A stretch of 64,000 nucleotides of DNA, taken from NCBI RefSeq assembly GCF_014050525.1, contig NZ_JACGAG010000004.1, positions 1 through 64,000 on the forward strand, given 5' to 3'. Under the pieces are notes generated by a model that saw only the letters and a list, made by a program, of their open reading frames with translations, had not been told where the DNA came from and ran no database searches. A program made the translations under genes and the position numbers. This stretch comes from Clostridium sp. cel8 (GTDB taxonomy: Bacteria > Bacillota > Clostridia > Clostridiales > Clostridiaceae). Shown one piece after another: positions 47,880-56,959 of this stretch. Numbering within the stretch: the first letter of the stretch is position 1; every line of letters begins with the position of its first letter.

Positions 47880-48836
47880 ATGAGAACAATAGCTGTGTTA
47901 ACAAGCGGTGGAGATGCACCAGGAATGAATGCTGCTATAAGAGCAGTTGTAAGATCAGGATTAAATAAGAATTTTAATGTAATGGGTATACTTAGAGGAT
48001 ATAATGGCTTAATAAGTGGCGAATTGGTTCCTATGGATAGACAAAGTGTAGCAGATATAATTCAGCGTGGAGGAACCATTCTTAGAACTGCTCGTTGTGA
48101 AGAGTTTAAAACAGAAGAAGGAAGAAAAAGAGCAGTAAATATACTTAAGACTTTTGGAATTGATGGATTAGTTGTAATTGGTGGTGATGGTTCATTTAGA
48201 GGAGCTCAGTTGCTATCAAAACTTGGAATACCAACTATAGGTGTACCTGGAACTATAGATAATGACTTAGCTTATACAGATTATACAATAGGTTTTGATA
48301 CTGCAATTAATACAGTGCTTGATGCTATAAATAAATTAAGGGATACTTCTACTTCACATGAAAGAGTAAGTATAGTTGAAGTAATGGGAAGAAATTGTGG
48401 AGATATTGCTATGTATGCTGGTTTAGCAGGTGGAGCTGAAAATATAATTATTCCTGAAAAAGGATATGATCAAGATGAACTCTGTAGGAATATATTAGAG
48501 GGAAAAATGAATGGCAAAATGCATAATTTGATAGTACTTGCAGAAGGAATTGGTGGAGCAGAAGAACTTGCTAAAAAAGTAGAGGAAGTAACAGGAATTG
48601 AAACTAGAGCTACTAAACTTGGACATATTCAAAGAGGTGGAAGTCCTACTTGTCAAGATAGAATCTTAGCTTCAAGATTTGCATTTAGAGCAGTTGAATT
48701 ACTGGAAGAAGGAAAATCATCAAGAGTTGTCGGAATTAAAGATGGAAAGATAATAGATATGGACATTGATGAAGCTTTGGAACAAACTAAGCAATTTGAT
48801 GAAAGATTATTTGAAATAGCTAAGGCATTGTCATAA
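47880..48836 (+). CDS. pfkA: ATP-dependent 6-phosphofructokinase
   Basis: This glycolytic enzyme phosphorylates fructose 6-phosphate. It has the ATP site [17 protein letters not shown], the GGDGSFRGA loop, catalytic Asp in [21 protein letters not shown] and the effector/substrate block [19 protein letters not shown]. The GGDGS glycine indicates use of ATP rather than pyrophosphate. The ATG at 47880 follows AGGAGG; the frame upstream is leader. At 318 residues it is standard. pyk follows 78 bases later, so the two are probably cotranscribed and controlled together. Confidence 0.97.
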   Translation: MRTIAVLTSGGDAPGMNAAIRAVVRSGLNKNFNVMGILRGYNGLISGELVPMDRQSVADIIQRGGTILRTARCEEFKTEEGRKRAVNILKTFGIDGLVVIGGDGSFRGAQLLSKLGIPTIGVPGTIDNDLAYTDYTIGFDTAINTVLDAINKLRDTSTSHERVSIVEVMGRNCGDIAMYAGLAGGAENIIIPEKGYDQDELCRNILEGKMNGKMHNLIVLAEGIGGAEELAKKVEEVTGIETRATKLGHIQRGGSPTCQDRILASRFAFRAVELLEEGKSSRVVGIKDGKIIDMDIDEALEQTKQFDERLFEIAKALS

Positions 48837-48914
48837 TAAGCTTGTTTAATTATAAAATTTTTTAATTGTGAATAAGTAAATTTATAAAATAAGTTTTTAT
48901 AAGGAGAGTAAGCA

Positions 48915-50672
48915 ATGCAAAAGACCAAAATGATTTTTACAATAGGACCTGCTAGTGATAGTGAGGAAGTACTATCAAAACTTATAGAAGCTGGTATGAA
49001 TGCTTCAAGACATAATTTCTCACATGGAGATCATGAAGAACATAGAGAGAGAATAAATAGGGTAAAAAAACTTAGAGAAAAGTACAATAAGCCTATAGCT
49101 ATTATACTTGATACAAAGGGACCTGAAATAAGAACAGGTAATTTTAATAAGGATAAAATTCAATTAAAAGAAGGTCAAAAATTTACAATATATTGTGAAG
49201 AAGAAATTGTTGGCGATGAAACTAAATGCTATATTACTTATGATGGACTTTATAAGGATGTAAAAAAAGGAGATAATATACTTATAGATGATGGATTAGT
49301 AGGTATGGAAGTAGAAAGTATAGAAGACAATAAAATTAACTGTATAGTAAAAAACAGTGGGGTTATAAGTAATCATAAAGGAGTTAATGTACCAGGTGTA
49401 CCTATAAAACTTCCTGCTACAACAAAGAAAGACGAAGATGATTTAAAATTTGGATGTGAAATGGGTGTTGATATTATATGTGCATCATTTATAAGAAAAG
49501 CATCTGATGTTTTAACTATAAGGAAGATTATTGAATCAAATGGAGGAAAAGATATACAAATATTCTCTAAGATTGAGAGTCAAGAGGGTGTAGACAATAT
49601 AGATGAAATAATAAAGTTCTCTGATGGAATAATGGTAGCAAGAGGTGACATGGGAGTCGAAATACCAATGGAAAAAGTTCCATTAATCCAGAAAAGTATA
49701 ATTGCAAAGTGTAATAAGGCAGGAAAACCTGTTATAACAGCTACCCAAATGCTTGATTCAATGATAAGAAATCCAAGGCCAACAAGAGCAGAGGCATCTG
49801 ATATAGCAAATGCAATATTAGATGGAACAGATGCAATAATGTTAAGTGGTGAGTCTGCAAATGGAAAATATCCAGTTGAAGCTGCTCGTACTATGGCAAA
49901 AATAGCACAATCTGCAGAGAAAAGTATAAATTACGGAGAACTACTTGAAAAAAAGAAAGAAGCTCATATGCAAAATGTTCCAAATGCAATAAGTTATGCT
50001 GCTTGTGCTACTGCTGCAGAATTAAAGGCAACTGCTATAATAACAGCAACTCAAAGTGGGCATACAGCTAGAATGGTTTCTAAATACAGATCTTCTTGCC
50101 CCGTTATTGCAGTTACTCCAAACGGAAAAGTAGCAAGAAAATTGGCTTTAAATTGGGGAGTATTTCCTATACTTGCAAGAAGATTTGATTCTACAGATGA
50201 GTTAATAGAAAAATCTGTAGAAATGTCATTAAAAACTGGTTATGTGAAAAAAGGTGATCTTGTAGTTATAGCTGCAGGAATACCAGTAAGCTATTCAGGT
50301 ACTACAAATATGTTAAAGGTTCATGTAGTAGGTGATATACTCGTTAGCGGTACAGGCGGAGGAGTTAAACCTGGATATGGAACTGTAAAAGTAGTTAATA
50401 GTCCAGAAGAAGCAGAAGAAGTTATTGAAGAAGATGATATACTTGTAGTTAAAAATTTGAATAAGAACTATATGTCAGTATTAAATAGGGTTGCAGGAGT
50501 TATAGCTGAAGATGGAGGGCTTACATCACATATGGCTATTGAATGTATAACTAATGAAATTCCTATTATATGTAGTGCCGGTGGAGCTACTGAAGTTTTA
50601 AAAACTGGTGCTTTTGTAACTATGGATACAGCAAGAGGAATTGTTTATAACGGAAGAACTAACGTAATGTAA
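48915..50672 (+). CDS. pyk: Pyruvate kinase with C-terminal PEP-utiliser domain
   Basis: This enzyme makes pyruvate and ATP from phosphoenolpyruvate. It has the N-terminal block MIFTIGPASDSEEVL, catalytic Lys in IQIFSKIESQEG, metal ligands in MVARGDMGVEIP, ATQMLDSM and an allosteric C-domain. Residues about 475-585 add a PEP-utilising mobile-domain-like extension with the histidine in GGLTSHMAIEC, as in Bacillus and other Firmicute pyruvate kinases. At 585 residues it is the extended type. An AAGGAGAG site precedes the ATG, and a terminator follows. Confidence 0.97.
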   Translation: MQKTKMIFTIGPASDSEEVLSKLIEAGMNASRHNFSHGDHEEHRERINRVKKLREKYNKPIAIILDTKGPEIRTGNFNKDKIQLKEGQKFTIYCEEEIVGDETKCYITYDGLYKDVKKGDNILIDDGLVGMEVESIEDNKINCIVKNSGVISNHKGVNVPGVPIKLPATTKKDEDDLKFGCEMGVDIICASFIRKASDVLTIRKIIESNGGKDIQIFSKIESQEGVDNIDEIIKFSDGIMVARGDMGVEIPMEKVPLIQKSIIAKCNKAGKPVITATQMLDSMIRNPRPTRAEASDIANAILDGTDAIMLSGESANGKYPVEAARTMAKIAQSAEKSINYGELLEKKKEAHMQNVPNAISYAACATAAELKATAIITATQSGHTARMVSKYRSSCPVIAVTPNGKVARKLALNWGVFPILARRFDSTDELIEKSVEMSLKTGYVKKGDLVVIAAGIPVSYSGTTNMLKVHVVGDILVSGTGGGVKPGYGTVKVVNSPEEAEEVIEEDDILVVKNLNKNYMSVLNRVAGVIAEDGGLTSHMAIECITNEIPIICSAGGATEVLKTGAFVTMDTARGIVYNGRTNVM

Positions 50673-50684
50673 TTTGCAATATAT

Positions 50685-50732
50685 GGGGATAATCTAGTAT
50701 TAAAATTTAGATTATCCTCAATTTTAATTAAA
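50685..50732 (+). terminator. Intrinsic terminator after pyk
   Basis: GGATAATCTA pairs with TAGATTATCC around an 11-base loop. A T-rich AATTTTAATT tail follows. Confidence 0.75.
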
Positions 50733-50749
50733 AAAATTAACAAATCTTA

Positions 50750-50868
50750 TTGAAATATTATATATAATTAATGTATAATGTTATAATATATGGTTATAAT
50801 TAATTGAAGAAAAAGAGACAACTGATTCTATATTTTATGCACCTTGCTATTTTAGGTGCTATTTTTTT
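50750..50868 (+). promoter_or_regulatory. Possible terminated leader or small RNA upstream of rlmD
   Basis: TTGAAA (50750-50755) and TATAAT (50774-50779), 18 bases apart, make a promoter. The hairpin GCACCT/AGGTGC (50839-50859) with a TATTTTTTT tail makes a terminator. The transcript would be about 80 bases, ending before rlmD. No known riboswitch or T-box motif was recognised. Confidence 0.45.
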
Positions 50869-50961
50869 AATTAATGCTATTTTAATCGATTTAAAGTTAT
50901 GCGAAAGATATGATACTTAAGGTTTTTATAATATATAAAATTTGTTAGGTGGTTTGATAAA

Positions 50962-52323
50962 ATGCTGGAGAAAAATAAAGAGTACATTATTATCATAGAT
51001 GGAATGGGATATGAAGGAGAGGGAGTTGGCAAAATAAATGGATTTACAGTATTTGTAGAAGGTGCAATAACAGGTGAAAAAGTAAAAGTTAAAATAGTAA
51101 AAGTGAATAAAAAATTTGCTTTTGGAAAATTAATTGATATAATAGAGCGTTCTGAATACAGGGAAAAGCCTATATGCCCAATATATAAAAGATGTGGAGG
51201 ATGTCAGATTCAACATATATCATATAATGGACAGTTGAATTTCAAAACTAAAAGGGTTAAAGATTGTCTTGAGAGGATAGGTAAAATTAAGTTAAATGAT
51301 ATTAAATTTCATGATACTATAGGCATGAAAAATCCGTATAGATATAGAAATAAGGTTCAACTTCCAGTAAGAAAAAATAATGGCAACATAGATGTAGGAT
51401 TTTATGCTAAAAGAACTCATGAAATTATAGATATGAGTTGTTGTTATATACAAGATGAAACTGCAGATAAGGTAGTTAAAATTATAAAGAAATGGATAAA
51501 AAATTATAATATATCTATTTATGATGAATTAACTGGAAAAGGTTTTTTAAGGCATATAATGGTAAGAAAGGCCTATTCAACTGGAGAAATAATGGTTGTA
51601 ATTGTAACTTCTTCACTTAATATCAAGCATAAAGAAGAATTGGTAAAATTACTATGCAATAATTTAAATGGTGTAAAGAGTATAATTCAAAATATAAATA
51701 CTCGAAGGGACAATGTAATATTAGGTGAAAAGTGTATAACTCTGTGGGGAGAGGATACAATAAGCGATTATATTGGAGATTTGAAGTTTGAAATATCGCC
51801 GCTATCATTTTTTCAAGTAAATCCTGTTCAGACAGAGGTGCTTTATAATAAAGCATTGGAATATGCAGATTTACAAGAAAATGAAATTGTATTTGATGCT
51901 TATTGTGGTACGGGAACTATATCCCTATTTTTATCTAAAAAAGCAAAAAAGGTTTATGGAGTAGAAATTGTTGAACAAGCAATAGAGAATGCCAAGGAGA
52001 ATGCTAAGAAAAATGGGATAGAAAATGTGGAGTTCATAGTTGGAAAATCAGAAATAATTGTGCCAAAGTTAATAGGTCAGGGAATAGTGGCTGATGTTGT
52101 AGTTGTTGATCCACCAAGAAAGGGATGTGACAAGGAGCTTTTAGTTTCAATTTCAAAAATGAAACCTAAAAAAATAGTATATGTTTCCTGTGACCCAGCA
52201 ACTCTTGCAAGGGATTTGAATATTTTAGAGGAATTTGGATATAAAACTGTAGAAGTTCAACCTGTTGACATGTTTCCTCAAACTGCACACGTTGAGGTTG
52301 TTACTTTGCTTACAAGAAAGTGA
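50962..52323 (+). CDS. rlmD: 23S rRNA (uracil-5-)-methyltransferase, RlmD/RumA family
   Basis: This is a SAM-dependent RNA m5U methyltransferase. It has an N-terminal TRAM domain (about 1-60; [18 protein letters not shown]), a four-cysteine iron-sulfur site ([14 protein letters not shown]), the SAM motif [25 protein letters not shown] and the catalytic cysteine in [12 protein letters not shown]. At 453 residues it fits the family; RlmD and RlmCD-type specificity cannot be separated from sequence. It starts at ATG behind GGTGG. It marks the right edge of the conserved core block, with an IS200 element after it. Confidence 0.92.
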   Translation: MLEKNKEYIIIIDGMGYEGEGVGKINGFTVFVEGAITGEKVKVKIVKVNKKFAFGKLIDIIERSEYREKPICPIYKRCGGCQIQHISYNGQLNFKTKRVKDCLERIGKIKLNDIKFHDTIGMKNPYRYRNKVQLPVRKNNGNIDVGFYAKRTHEIIDMSCCYIQDETADKVVKIIKKWIKNYNISIYDELTGKGFLRHIMVRKAYSTGEIMVVIVTSSLNIKHKEELVKLLCNNLNGVKSIIQNINTRRDNVILGEKCITLWGEDTISDYIGDLKFEISPLSFFQVNPVQTEVLYNKALEYADLQENEIVFDAYCGTGTISLFLSKKAKKVYGVEIVEQAIENAKENAKKNGIENVEFIVGKSEIIVPKLIGQGIVADVVVVDPPRKGCDKELLVSISKMKPKKIVYVSCDPATLARDLNILEEFGYKTVEVQPVDMFPQTAHVEVVTLLTRK

Positions 52324-52389
52324 AGACAAAAAAGTCTTAAAAATACTATATTTAATAAATTAAAAGTGATTCTGTTAATTCGGCCTAAG

Positions 52390-52430
52390 CCCTTGATATG
52401 TGCCTATGAGAACATATCAAGGGTATTTTT
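52390..52430 (+). terminator. Intrinsic terminator after rlmD
   Basis: CCCTTGATATGT pairs perfectly with ACATATCAAGGG around a 10-base loop and is followed by TATTTTT. Confidence 0.88.
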
Positions 52431-52433
52431 GTC

Positions 52434-53095
52434 CATTTAGAAAACCACCTGCTATGCAGGTGTGTTCAGAAGAGCTTAAGCGTTGAAAAAAAATACCTCA
52501 CTTTGATAAAATAGAAAAGGTTTCGCCAGCCAATCTAAAATCAAAGGAGGTATTGCCCAAAATGGACAATAATAGTTTAGCACATACAAAGTGGAGATGT
52601 AAATATCACATAGTATTTTCACCTAAATATAGAAGGAAAGAAATATATGGAGAGAAGAAAAAAGAAATAGGAAAGATACTGAGAACATTATGTGAATGGA
52701 AAGGAGTAGAAATAATAGAAGCTAATGCATGTAAAGATCACATACATATGCTTGTATCAATACCACCAAAAATGAGTGTAGCAGGTTTTGTAGGTTTCTT
52801 AAAGGGCAAAAGTAGTTTAATGATATTTGAGAAATTTGCAAATTTAAAATATAAGTATGGTAACAGACATTTTTGGTGTAGAGGATATTATGTTGATACA
52901 GTAGGTAAAAATAAAAGAGCAATAGAAGAATATATAAGAAATCAACAAAAAGAAGATATGATAGCTGATCAAATAAGTATCAAAGAATATATGGACCCTT
53001 TTAAGGGTGGCAGGTAACAATTAAATTGCGGCTGGCGAGATCTTATAGGTGCCTTAAGGCACAACGCTGGTAAGGTGCCCTTATAGGGCTTAGGA
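52434..53095 (+). mobile_element. IS200-type element (IS200/IS605 family, tnpA only)
   Basis: This element carries one HUH transposase and no tnpB. The left side has the hairpin CACCTGC-TAT-GCAGGTG (52446-52462), a candidate transposase recognition stem. The right side has GTGCCTTAAGGCAC (53049-53062) and GCCC-TTATA-GGGC (53077-53089). As in the family, there are no long terminal inverted repeats, so the exact ends are estimates. A 9-bp inverted pair, TCGCCAGCC (52523) and GGCTGGCGA (53030), also brackets the gene. Confidence 0.75.
52562..53017 (+). CDS. tnpA: IS200/IS605-family transposase TnpA
   Basis: This HUH single-strand DNA transposase is about 151 residues. It opens SLAHTKWRCKYHIVFSPKYR. 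The two metal-binding histidines are in DHIHMLVSIPP, and the nucleophilic Tyr is in the helix around GYYVDTVGKNK. The core looks complete, so the element may be active. The ATG at 52562 is preferred to a TTG at 52553 because AGGAGG then has usual spacing. It transposes single-stranded DNA by recognising end hairpins, without target-site duplication. Confidence 0.92.
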   Translation: MDNNSLAHTKWRCKYHIVFSPKYRRKEIYGEKKKEIGKILRTLCEWKGVEIIEANACKDHIHMLVSIPPKMSVAGFVGFLKGKSSLMIFEKFANLKYKYGNRHFWCRGYYVDTVGKNKRAIEEYIRNQQKEDMIADQISIKEYMDPFKGGR

Positions 53096-53118
53096 AAAAT
53101 TTATTCAAATTATTCATG

Positions 53119-53191
53119 ATTAAAATGTAAAAAGTATTTGACATTTTTTAAAATGATTGATACAATTAAAATGTAAAAAGTATTTGACATT
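53119..53191 (+). promoter_or_regulatory. Promoter with paired 27-bp direct repeats, probable operator of the XRE operon
   Basis: The same 27 bases occur at 53119-53145 and 53165-53191, 46 bases apart start to start. The first copy ends in the -35 TTGACA (53138-53143), which pairs with -10 TACAAT (53161-53166) at 17-base spacing. The second copy runs to the edge of the AAGGAGGG ribosome site. A repressor on both copies would block initiation, so autoregulation by the XRE protein encoded downstream is likely. Confidence 0.7.
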
Positions 53192-53206
53192 AAGGAGGGT
53201 ATTAAT

Positions 53207-53506
53207 TTGCATAAAATGGATGAAATGGAAAAAGTCATTACACTAAAGTCAATACGAGTATCTTGGATTTTTATTGCTATGTTTCTTTTGGGATGGGGTC
53301 TTAAAAATTACATTAATGGGTTAGGACAAACGCTACCGATGGTATTGTTTATTTCCCAGGTTGTAATTGTTATAATTTCAAAATATATTTATATGATTAA
53401 GGTTGATGATAAGGAAAGTAAAGGCAATTTAGTTAAATTAGTTATAATTATTTCAATTCTTATTTTAGCGGGTTACCTTCTTTATTATTTTAAGGTTGGT
53501 TTTTAA
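53207..53506 (+). CDS. Small three-helix membrane protein partnered with an XRE regulator
   Basis: This 99-residue protein has three hydrophobic helices, about residues 14-34, 40-62 and 77-97, with a short acidic/basic loop DDKESKGN before the last. No enzyme motif is visible. The TTG start follows AAGGAGGG at ideal spacing. The XRE regulator begins 1 base after its stop. Small membrane protein plus XRE pairs of this kind are common in Firmicutes, and their function is mostly unknown; a transport or stress role is possible but not shown. Confidence 0.75.
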   Translation: MHKMDEMEKVITLKSIRVSWIFIAMFLLGWGLKNYINGLGQTLPMVLFISQVVIVIISKYIYMIKVDDKESKGNLVKLVIIISILILAGYLLYYFKVGF

Positions 53507-53507
53507 T

Positions 53508-53702
53508 ATGAAGAATAATATCAAAGAATTACGAAAATCAAAAAAAATAAGACAAGAAGACTTGGCTAACTTAGTTGGTGTAACTAGGCAAACAATTAAT
53601 GCAATAGAAAATAACAAATATGACCCAACGCTTGAACTTTCTATGAAGCTTGCAAAAATTTTTAATAAACATGTTGATGAAATTTTTACTTTGGACAACT
53701 AA
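53508..53702 (+). CDS. XRE-family transcriptional regulator (YozG-like, minimal)
   Basis: This 64-residue protein is little more than one Cro/CI helix-turn-helix: NNIKELRKSKKIRQEDLANL with recognition helix VTRQTINAIENNKYDPTLEL. It ends HVDEIFTLDN, the tail typical of minimal XRE repressors. It has no ligand or dimer domain. It follows the small membrane protein by 1 base and probably binds the paired direct repeats upstream of that gene. It resembles short phage-derived regulators, but no phage genes surround it. Confidence 0.88.
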   Translation: MKNNIKELRKSKKIRQEDLANLVGVTRQTINAIENNKYDPTLELSMKLAKIFNKHVDEIFTLDN

Positions 53703-53838
53703 GAAAAATAAGAACGATATATCTCGTATACTATGTTTATAGATGAATAAAAACAACATAGTAATATTTATATTTTAGTCTTAGAGTATAATTTTTAGTG
53801 GGCAAAGATAGTATTAATTAATAATAAAAAAATAAAGG

Positions 53839-53861
53839 GAGATGAAAAAAACATCTCCCAT
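53839..53861 (-). terminator. Hairpin with terminator features on the minus strand
   Basis: GGGAGATG pairs perfectly with CATCTCCC. On the minus strand the stem is followed by CTTTATTTTTTT, a T-rich tail, while the plus strand has no such tail. No minus-strand gene was found upstream of it, so an antisense transcript over the WYL gene start would be its only customer. Confidence 0.45.
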
Positions 53862-53923
53862 GTACATATATATAAAAAATAATATAATGTGTGAGATAGA
53901 CATCTTCTGTCATTTTCACATAG

Positions 53924-53938
53924 TATAATGACATTATA
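53924..53938 (+). promoter_or_regulatory. 15-bp palindrome before the WYL regulator gene
   Basis: TATAATG-A-CATTATA is a perfect palindrome that overlaps a possible -10 box and ends at the AAGGTGG ribosome site. It is a candidate autoregulatory operator. Confidence 0.45.
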
Positions 53939-53953
53939 AGGTGGTTGATACTT

Positions 53954-54904
53954 ATGGGTAAATGTAAGAATGATAAGATAGAACGAGTGCTTGGCATTTA
54001 TACGAAGCTTATGAATGAAAGTTTGGTGAATAAAGCAGAAGAAGCTATAAATTATGGTGTAAATGAACGAAGTATCCAAAGGGATATTGATGATATAAGA
54101 AGTTTTTTAGAACGTGATTATGAAAATACAGGATGTATCAATTCAGTTATTTATGACCGTATTAATAAAGGATATCGTCTTGAACAAATACATAAATTGA
54201 AACTTGAGAATAGCGAAGTACTTGCTATTTGTAAAATTTTATTAGAAAGTCGGGCGTTTACGAAACAGGAAATGACTAATATTATTAATAAGTTAATTTC
54301 ATGTTGCATTCCAAAAAATAACCAGAAATTAATAACAGATCTTATCAGTAATGAGATATTTCATTATGTAGAGCCACGGCATAGAACACATTTCATAGAT
54401 GATATGTGGGATATAGGACAAGCTATTCGAAATTGCCAATATATTGAGATTGATTACACTAGAATGAAGGATAAAGCTGTTGTGAAAAGAAAGTTAAAAC
54501 CTGTAGCTATAATGTTTTCAGAGTATTACTTTTATCTCACAGCATTTATTGATGATGAGAATATTAAAAAGAACTTTGATGTTATAAATGATTCTTTTCC
54601 TACTATTTATCGAATTGATAGGATAAAAAAACTGAAGGTTCTGAAAGAGAAGTTTCGTATTCCTTACAGCAGTCGCTTTGAGGAAGGTGAATTTAGAAAG
54701 AGAATTCAATTTATGTATGGTGGGAAGCTTCGAAAAGTAAAATTTAAGTTTTTAGGAACAGATATTGATGCTGTATTAGATAGATTGCCAACGGCAAAAA
54801 TTATATCTAAAGAAAATGGAGTTTATACCATTTCAGCAGAGATATTTGGTAATGGTATTAATATGTGGCTAAGAAGTCAGGGAGATCTTGTAGAAATTTG
54901 TTAA
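53954..54904 (+). CDS. WYL-domain transcriptional regulator
   Basis: This 316-residue regulator has an N-terminal helix-turn-helix (about 1-70; NERSIQRDIDDIRSFL) and a C-terminal WYL domain (about 140-230; IEIDYTRMKDKAVVKRKLKPVAI) with a WCX-like end (about 240-316). WYL domains sense ligands, often nucleic acids, and are frequent controllers of defence loci. The ATG at 53954 follows AAGGTGG. It heads a tight same-strand group of five genes with gaps of 49, 32, -1 and 4 bases, so it probably controls that operon. The palindrome immediately upstream would allow self-control. Confidence 0.87.
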   Translation: MGKCKNDKIERVLGIYTKLMNESLVNKAEEAINYGVNERSIQRDIDDIRSFLERDYENTGCINSVIYDRINKGYRLEQIHKLKLENSEVLAICKILLESRAFTKQEMTNIINKLISCCIPKNNQKLITDLISNEIFHYVEPRHRTHFIDDMWDIGQAIRNCQYIEIDYTRMKDKAVVKRKLKPVAIMFSEYYFYLTAFIDDENIKKNFDVINDSFPTIYRIDRIKKLKVLKEKFRIPYSSRFEEGEFRKRIQFMYGGKLRKVKFKFLGTDIDAVLDRLPTAKIISKENGVYTISAEIFGNGINMWLRSQGDLVEIC

Positions 54905-54953
54905 AGTAATAACTAGAATATATTACTCAAAATTGTATATGGAGGGGAATAAT

Positions 54954-55358
54954 ATGTTTTTAAATCAATTGGAGTCAGGTAATAAAGAATTATTTTTGAA
55001 AGTATGTGTTCTTGCATCACTATCAAATGGAGTGCTTGCAGAACAGGAAAAAGAAATGATACAGGCATATTGTAGGGAAATGGATATTGCTGAACATATG
55101 CCAGATTGTGATAATTCAATTGAGGAAATTGTTGAGAAATTGGCTAAAAGCACAACTAATACAGAAAAAAATATAATATTACTTGAAATTTTAGGCATGT
55201 TAAAAGTAGATGGTTCATATGATAATTATGAAAAGAAATTTATGGAAAATTTAGCGAAAGGACTTCAAGTAAAGGAAGGAATGCTAAACAAGATAAATAT
55301 CTTACTTGATAAATATACTGCTGTATACAAAGAAATGTATGATACAATTTGTGAATAA
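54954..55358 (+). CDS. TerB-like helical protein
   Basis: This 134-residue soluble protein has the all-helical TerB/DjlA-like pattern: ELFLKVCVLASLSNGVLAEQ followed by KEMIQAYCREMDI, then a second acidic half DGSYDNYEKKFMENLAKGL. Two similar acidic turn regions (SNGVLAEQE and VDGSYDNYE) could bind a metal ion, as in TerB. It was first known from tellurite resistance, but the domain occurs widely in stress and phage-response operons. GGAGGGG precedes the ATG at 54954. It lies between the WYL regulator and the membrane protein. Confidence 0.7.
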   Translation: MFLNQLESGNKELFLKVCVLASLSNGVLAEQEKEMIQAYCREMDIAEHMPDCDNSIEEIVEKLAKSTTNTEKNIILLEILGMLKVDGSYDNYEKKFMENLAKGLQVKEGMLNKINILLDKYTAVYKEMYDTICE

Positions 55359-55390
55359 AAATTGTTAAGTTTATTATGGAGAAAGCTAGA

Positions 55391-56704
55391 ATGTGGAATG
55401 ATTTTTGGATAAATAATCTAGAAAACAGAATATTGTACAGAATATTATTACGAAAAGAAAATAAGTGTGATAAGTATGATTATCTTACAGCAGTAGCTTG
55501 TGGTGTGGTAGGAGGTATAGTTGATATCTTACTAGTAGGAGATCCTAAAAATAGCTTATTGGGGAATTGGACAGATACACAGGTTGATAATGCAATAAAG
55601 AGATTTGCAAGAATGGTTGGCTGGAATCCTAAAGAAACACAGGTTGGTAATGTAGCAAGTGCTATTGGATTTTTGGAGAGAAAATTTAAAGTAAACTATG
55701 ATCAAAGGTATAGCAGTGATGTTGAAAATATTTTTGATATGTCTACTAAAAATCATCATATTATGTCATTATCTCATTCGACAGATATTGTAGGATTGTT
55801 CTTTTCTTTGATTAATCAATTTACATCAACGGCTTCTTTTGTGTCAAAAGGGAAAATAGTCACAATTAACACGAAAACATATGAATTACAAGGTGATAAT
55901 TTTATAGCAAAATTATTTTGTGGAATTGCAAATTGGTTTGGACATATCATGTCAGATATTGCTGGAAGTTCAGGAATTAGAGGAAAATCAGGAAGAGGAA
56001 CTGGCGTTAGTATGCCTTTCTATGAACTATTTCAATTTTGTAGATTTGGAAGTTTACATGTAGGAAATGATAGACAAGATTTATCAACTATTGCAGTTAG
56101 AGCGTTTCAAGAAGGATATGATTTTAGATTTGGGTTGACATCAGCTATACCTGTTGTAATTACGGATCTATTAATAAGATTGATCTGGTCAATACGCAGA
56201 CACTTTCAGTATGGCAAACCAGTAAAAGAGTGTATTCCAACAAATAAATATTCAAATTTGCGAATTATGTTGTTGTTTGGTAATGGAACATTATGTGTTA
56301 TGGATGCAATTGATGCAGGAATTAGATCTGGAGGAAATTTTTTAGCGTTTTTTATGAAATTAAATTTAATTGCATGGTTTCGACTTGTAGCTCTTGTTCT
56401 GAAAGAAGTTTGCATTAGAGTTGGAATAACAGGTCCTTTACAAATGAACATTGAGGCATATAAGAGAATTAATAGAGCTCTTCAATCGTATTTATCAGAA
56501 CTTGAAAAGATAGACATAACATTATTTAAAAAAGAAACTGAAAAATATGAAAAGATTGTTGGATTGTTTTCTAATGTAAAGACAGATAAAGAATTGAATG
56601 ATATGCTTTTAAATATATTCGATAGATTAGGATTTGATAAACCTTGGGAAGGTAATTTTTATGATCATATGGCAAATAAAAATGGAACGCTGGTGTTCAA
56701 ATAG
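55391..56704 (+). CDS. Uncharacterised membrane protein with His/Asp motifs (hydrolase-like)
   Basis: I do not recognise a named family. The roughly 437-residue protein has several hydrophobic stretches (near residues 30-55, 130-150, 250-275, 300-345) and two histidine motifs, SLSHSTDIVGLFF (about 128) and NWFGHIMSDIAGS (about 184), then a Gly/Arg-rich turn GIRGKSGRGTG. The HS-x-D plus GHxxxD layout recalls the THS and HLLxD motifs of YdjM-type membrane metal hydrolases, one of which is encoded at 36026 in this window, but the similarity is distant. The ATG at 55391 is preferred because GGAGAAAG sits 5 bases upstream. Its stop overlaps the next gene by 1 base. Confidence 0.7.
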   Translation: MWNDFWINNLENRILYRILLRKENKCDKYDYLTAVACGVVGGIVDILLVGDPKNSLLGNWTDTQVDNAIKRFARMVGWNPKETQVGNVASAIGFLERKFKVNYDQRYSSDVENIFDMSTKNHHIMSLSHSTDIVGLFFSLINQFTSTASFVSKGKIVTINTKTYELQGDNFIAKLFCGIANWFGHIMSDIAGSSGIRGKSGRGTGVSMPFYELFQFCRFGSLHVGNDRQDLSTIAVRAFQEGYDFRFGLTSAIPVVITDLLIRLIWSIRRHFQYGKPVKECIPTNKYSNLRIMLLFGNGTLCVMDAIDAGIRSGGNFLAFFMKLNLIAWFRLVALVLKEVCIRVGITGPLQMNIEAYKRINRALQSYLSELEKIDITLFKKETEKYEKIVGLFSNVKTDKELNDMLLNIFDRLGFDKPWEGNFYDHMANKNGTLVFK

Positions 56705-56955
56705 TGTTTAAATGTGATTGTTGTGGATGTTGTTGCAGAAATTTAGATAAATCAGAATTATATGCTGAATTAGACCGTGGTGATGGAATATGTAAGTATC
56801 TTGTTGGAAATTTATGTTCAATATATAGTAAGCGACCACTTATATGCAGAGTGGATGAGTGTTATAAATTATATTTTAAAGACACTATGGAGCTAGATGA
56901 ATACTATAGACTAAATACAGAAGAATGTAAAAAACTTAAGAAAATGGAGGGATAA
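56704..56955 (+). CDS. YkgJ-like cysteine-cluster mini-protein
   Basis: This 83-residue protein opens with a dense cysteine cluster, CDCCGCCC, followed by DGICKYLVGNLCSIYSKRP and ICRVDECY. This resembles the YkgJ/DUF-type CxxCxxxCC proteins that hold zinc or an iron-sulfur centre. The GTG start shares one base with the preceding stop (TAGTG), so it is translationally coupled to the membrane protein. It probably acts as a metal-binding partner or redox sensor for that protein (inference). Confidence 0.72.
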   Translation: MFKCDCCGCCCRNLDKSELYAELDRGDGICKYLVGNLCSIYSKRPLICRVDECYKLYFKDTMELDEYYRLNTEECKKLKKMEG

Positions 56956-56959
56956 AATA

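Noticed and set aside
50830-50868. T-box or other riboswitch upstream of rlmD
   Set aside because: The T-box consensus and specifier loop are absent; only a plain hairpin with a T tail is seen.
53508-53702. Prophage remnant from the XRE regulator
   Set aside because: No integrase, structural or lysis genes nearby, and the regulator is in an operon with a membrane protein.
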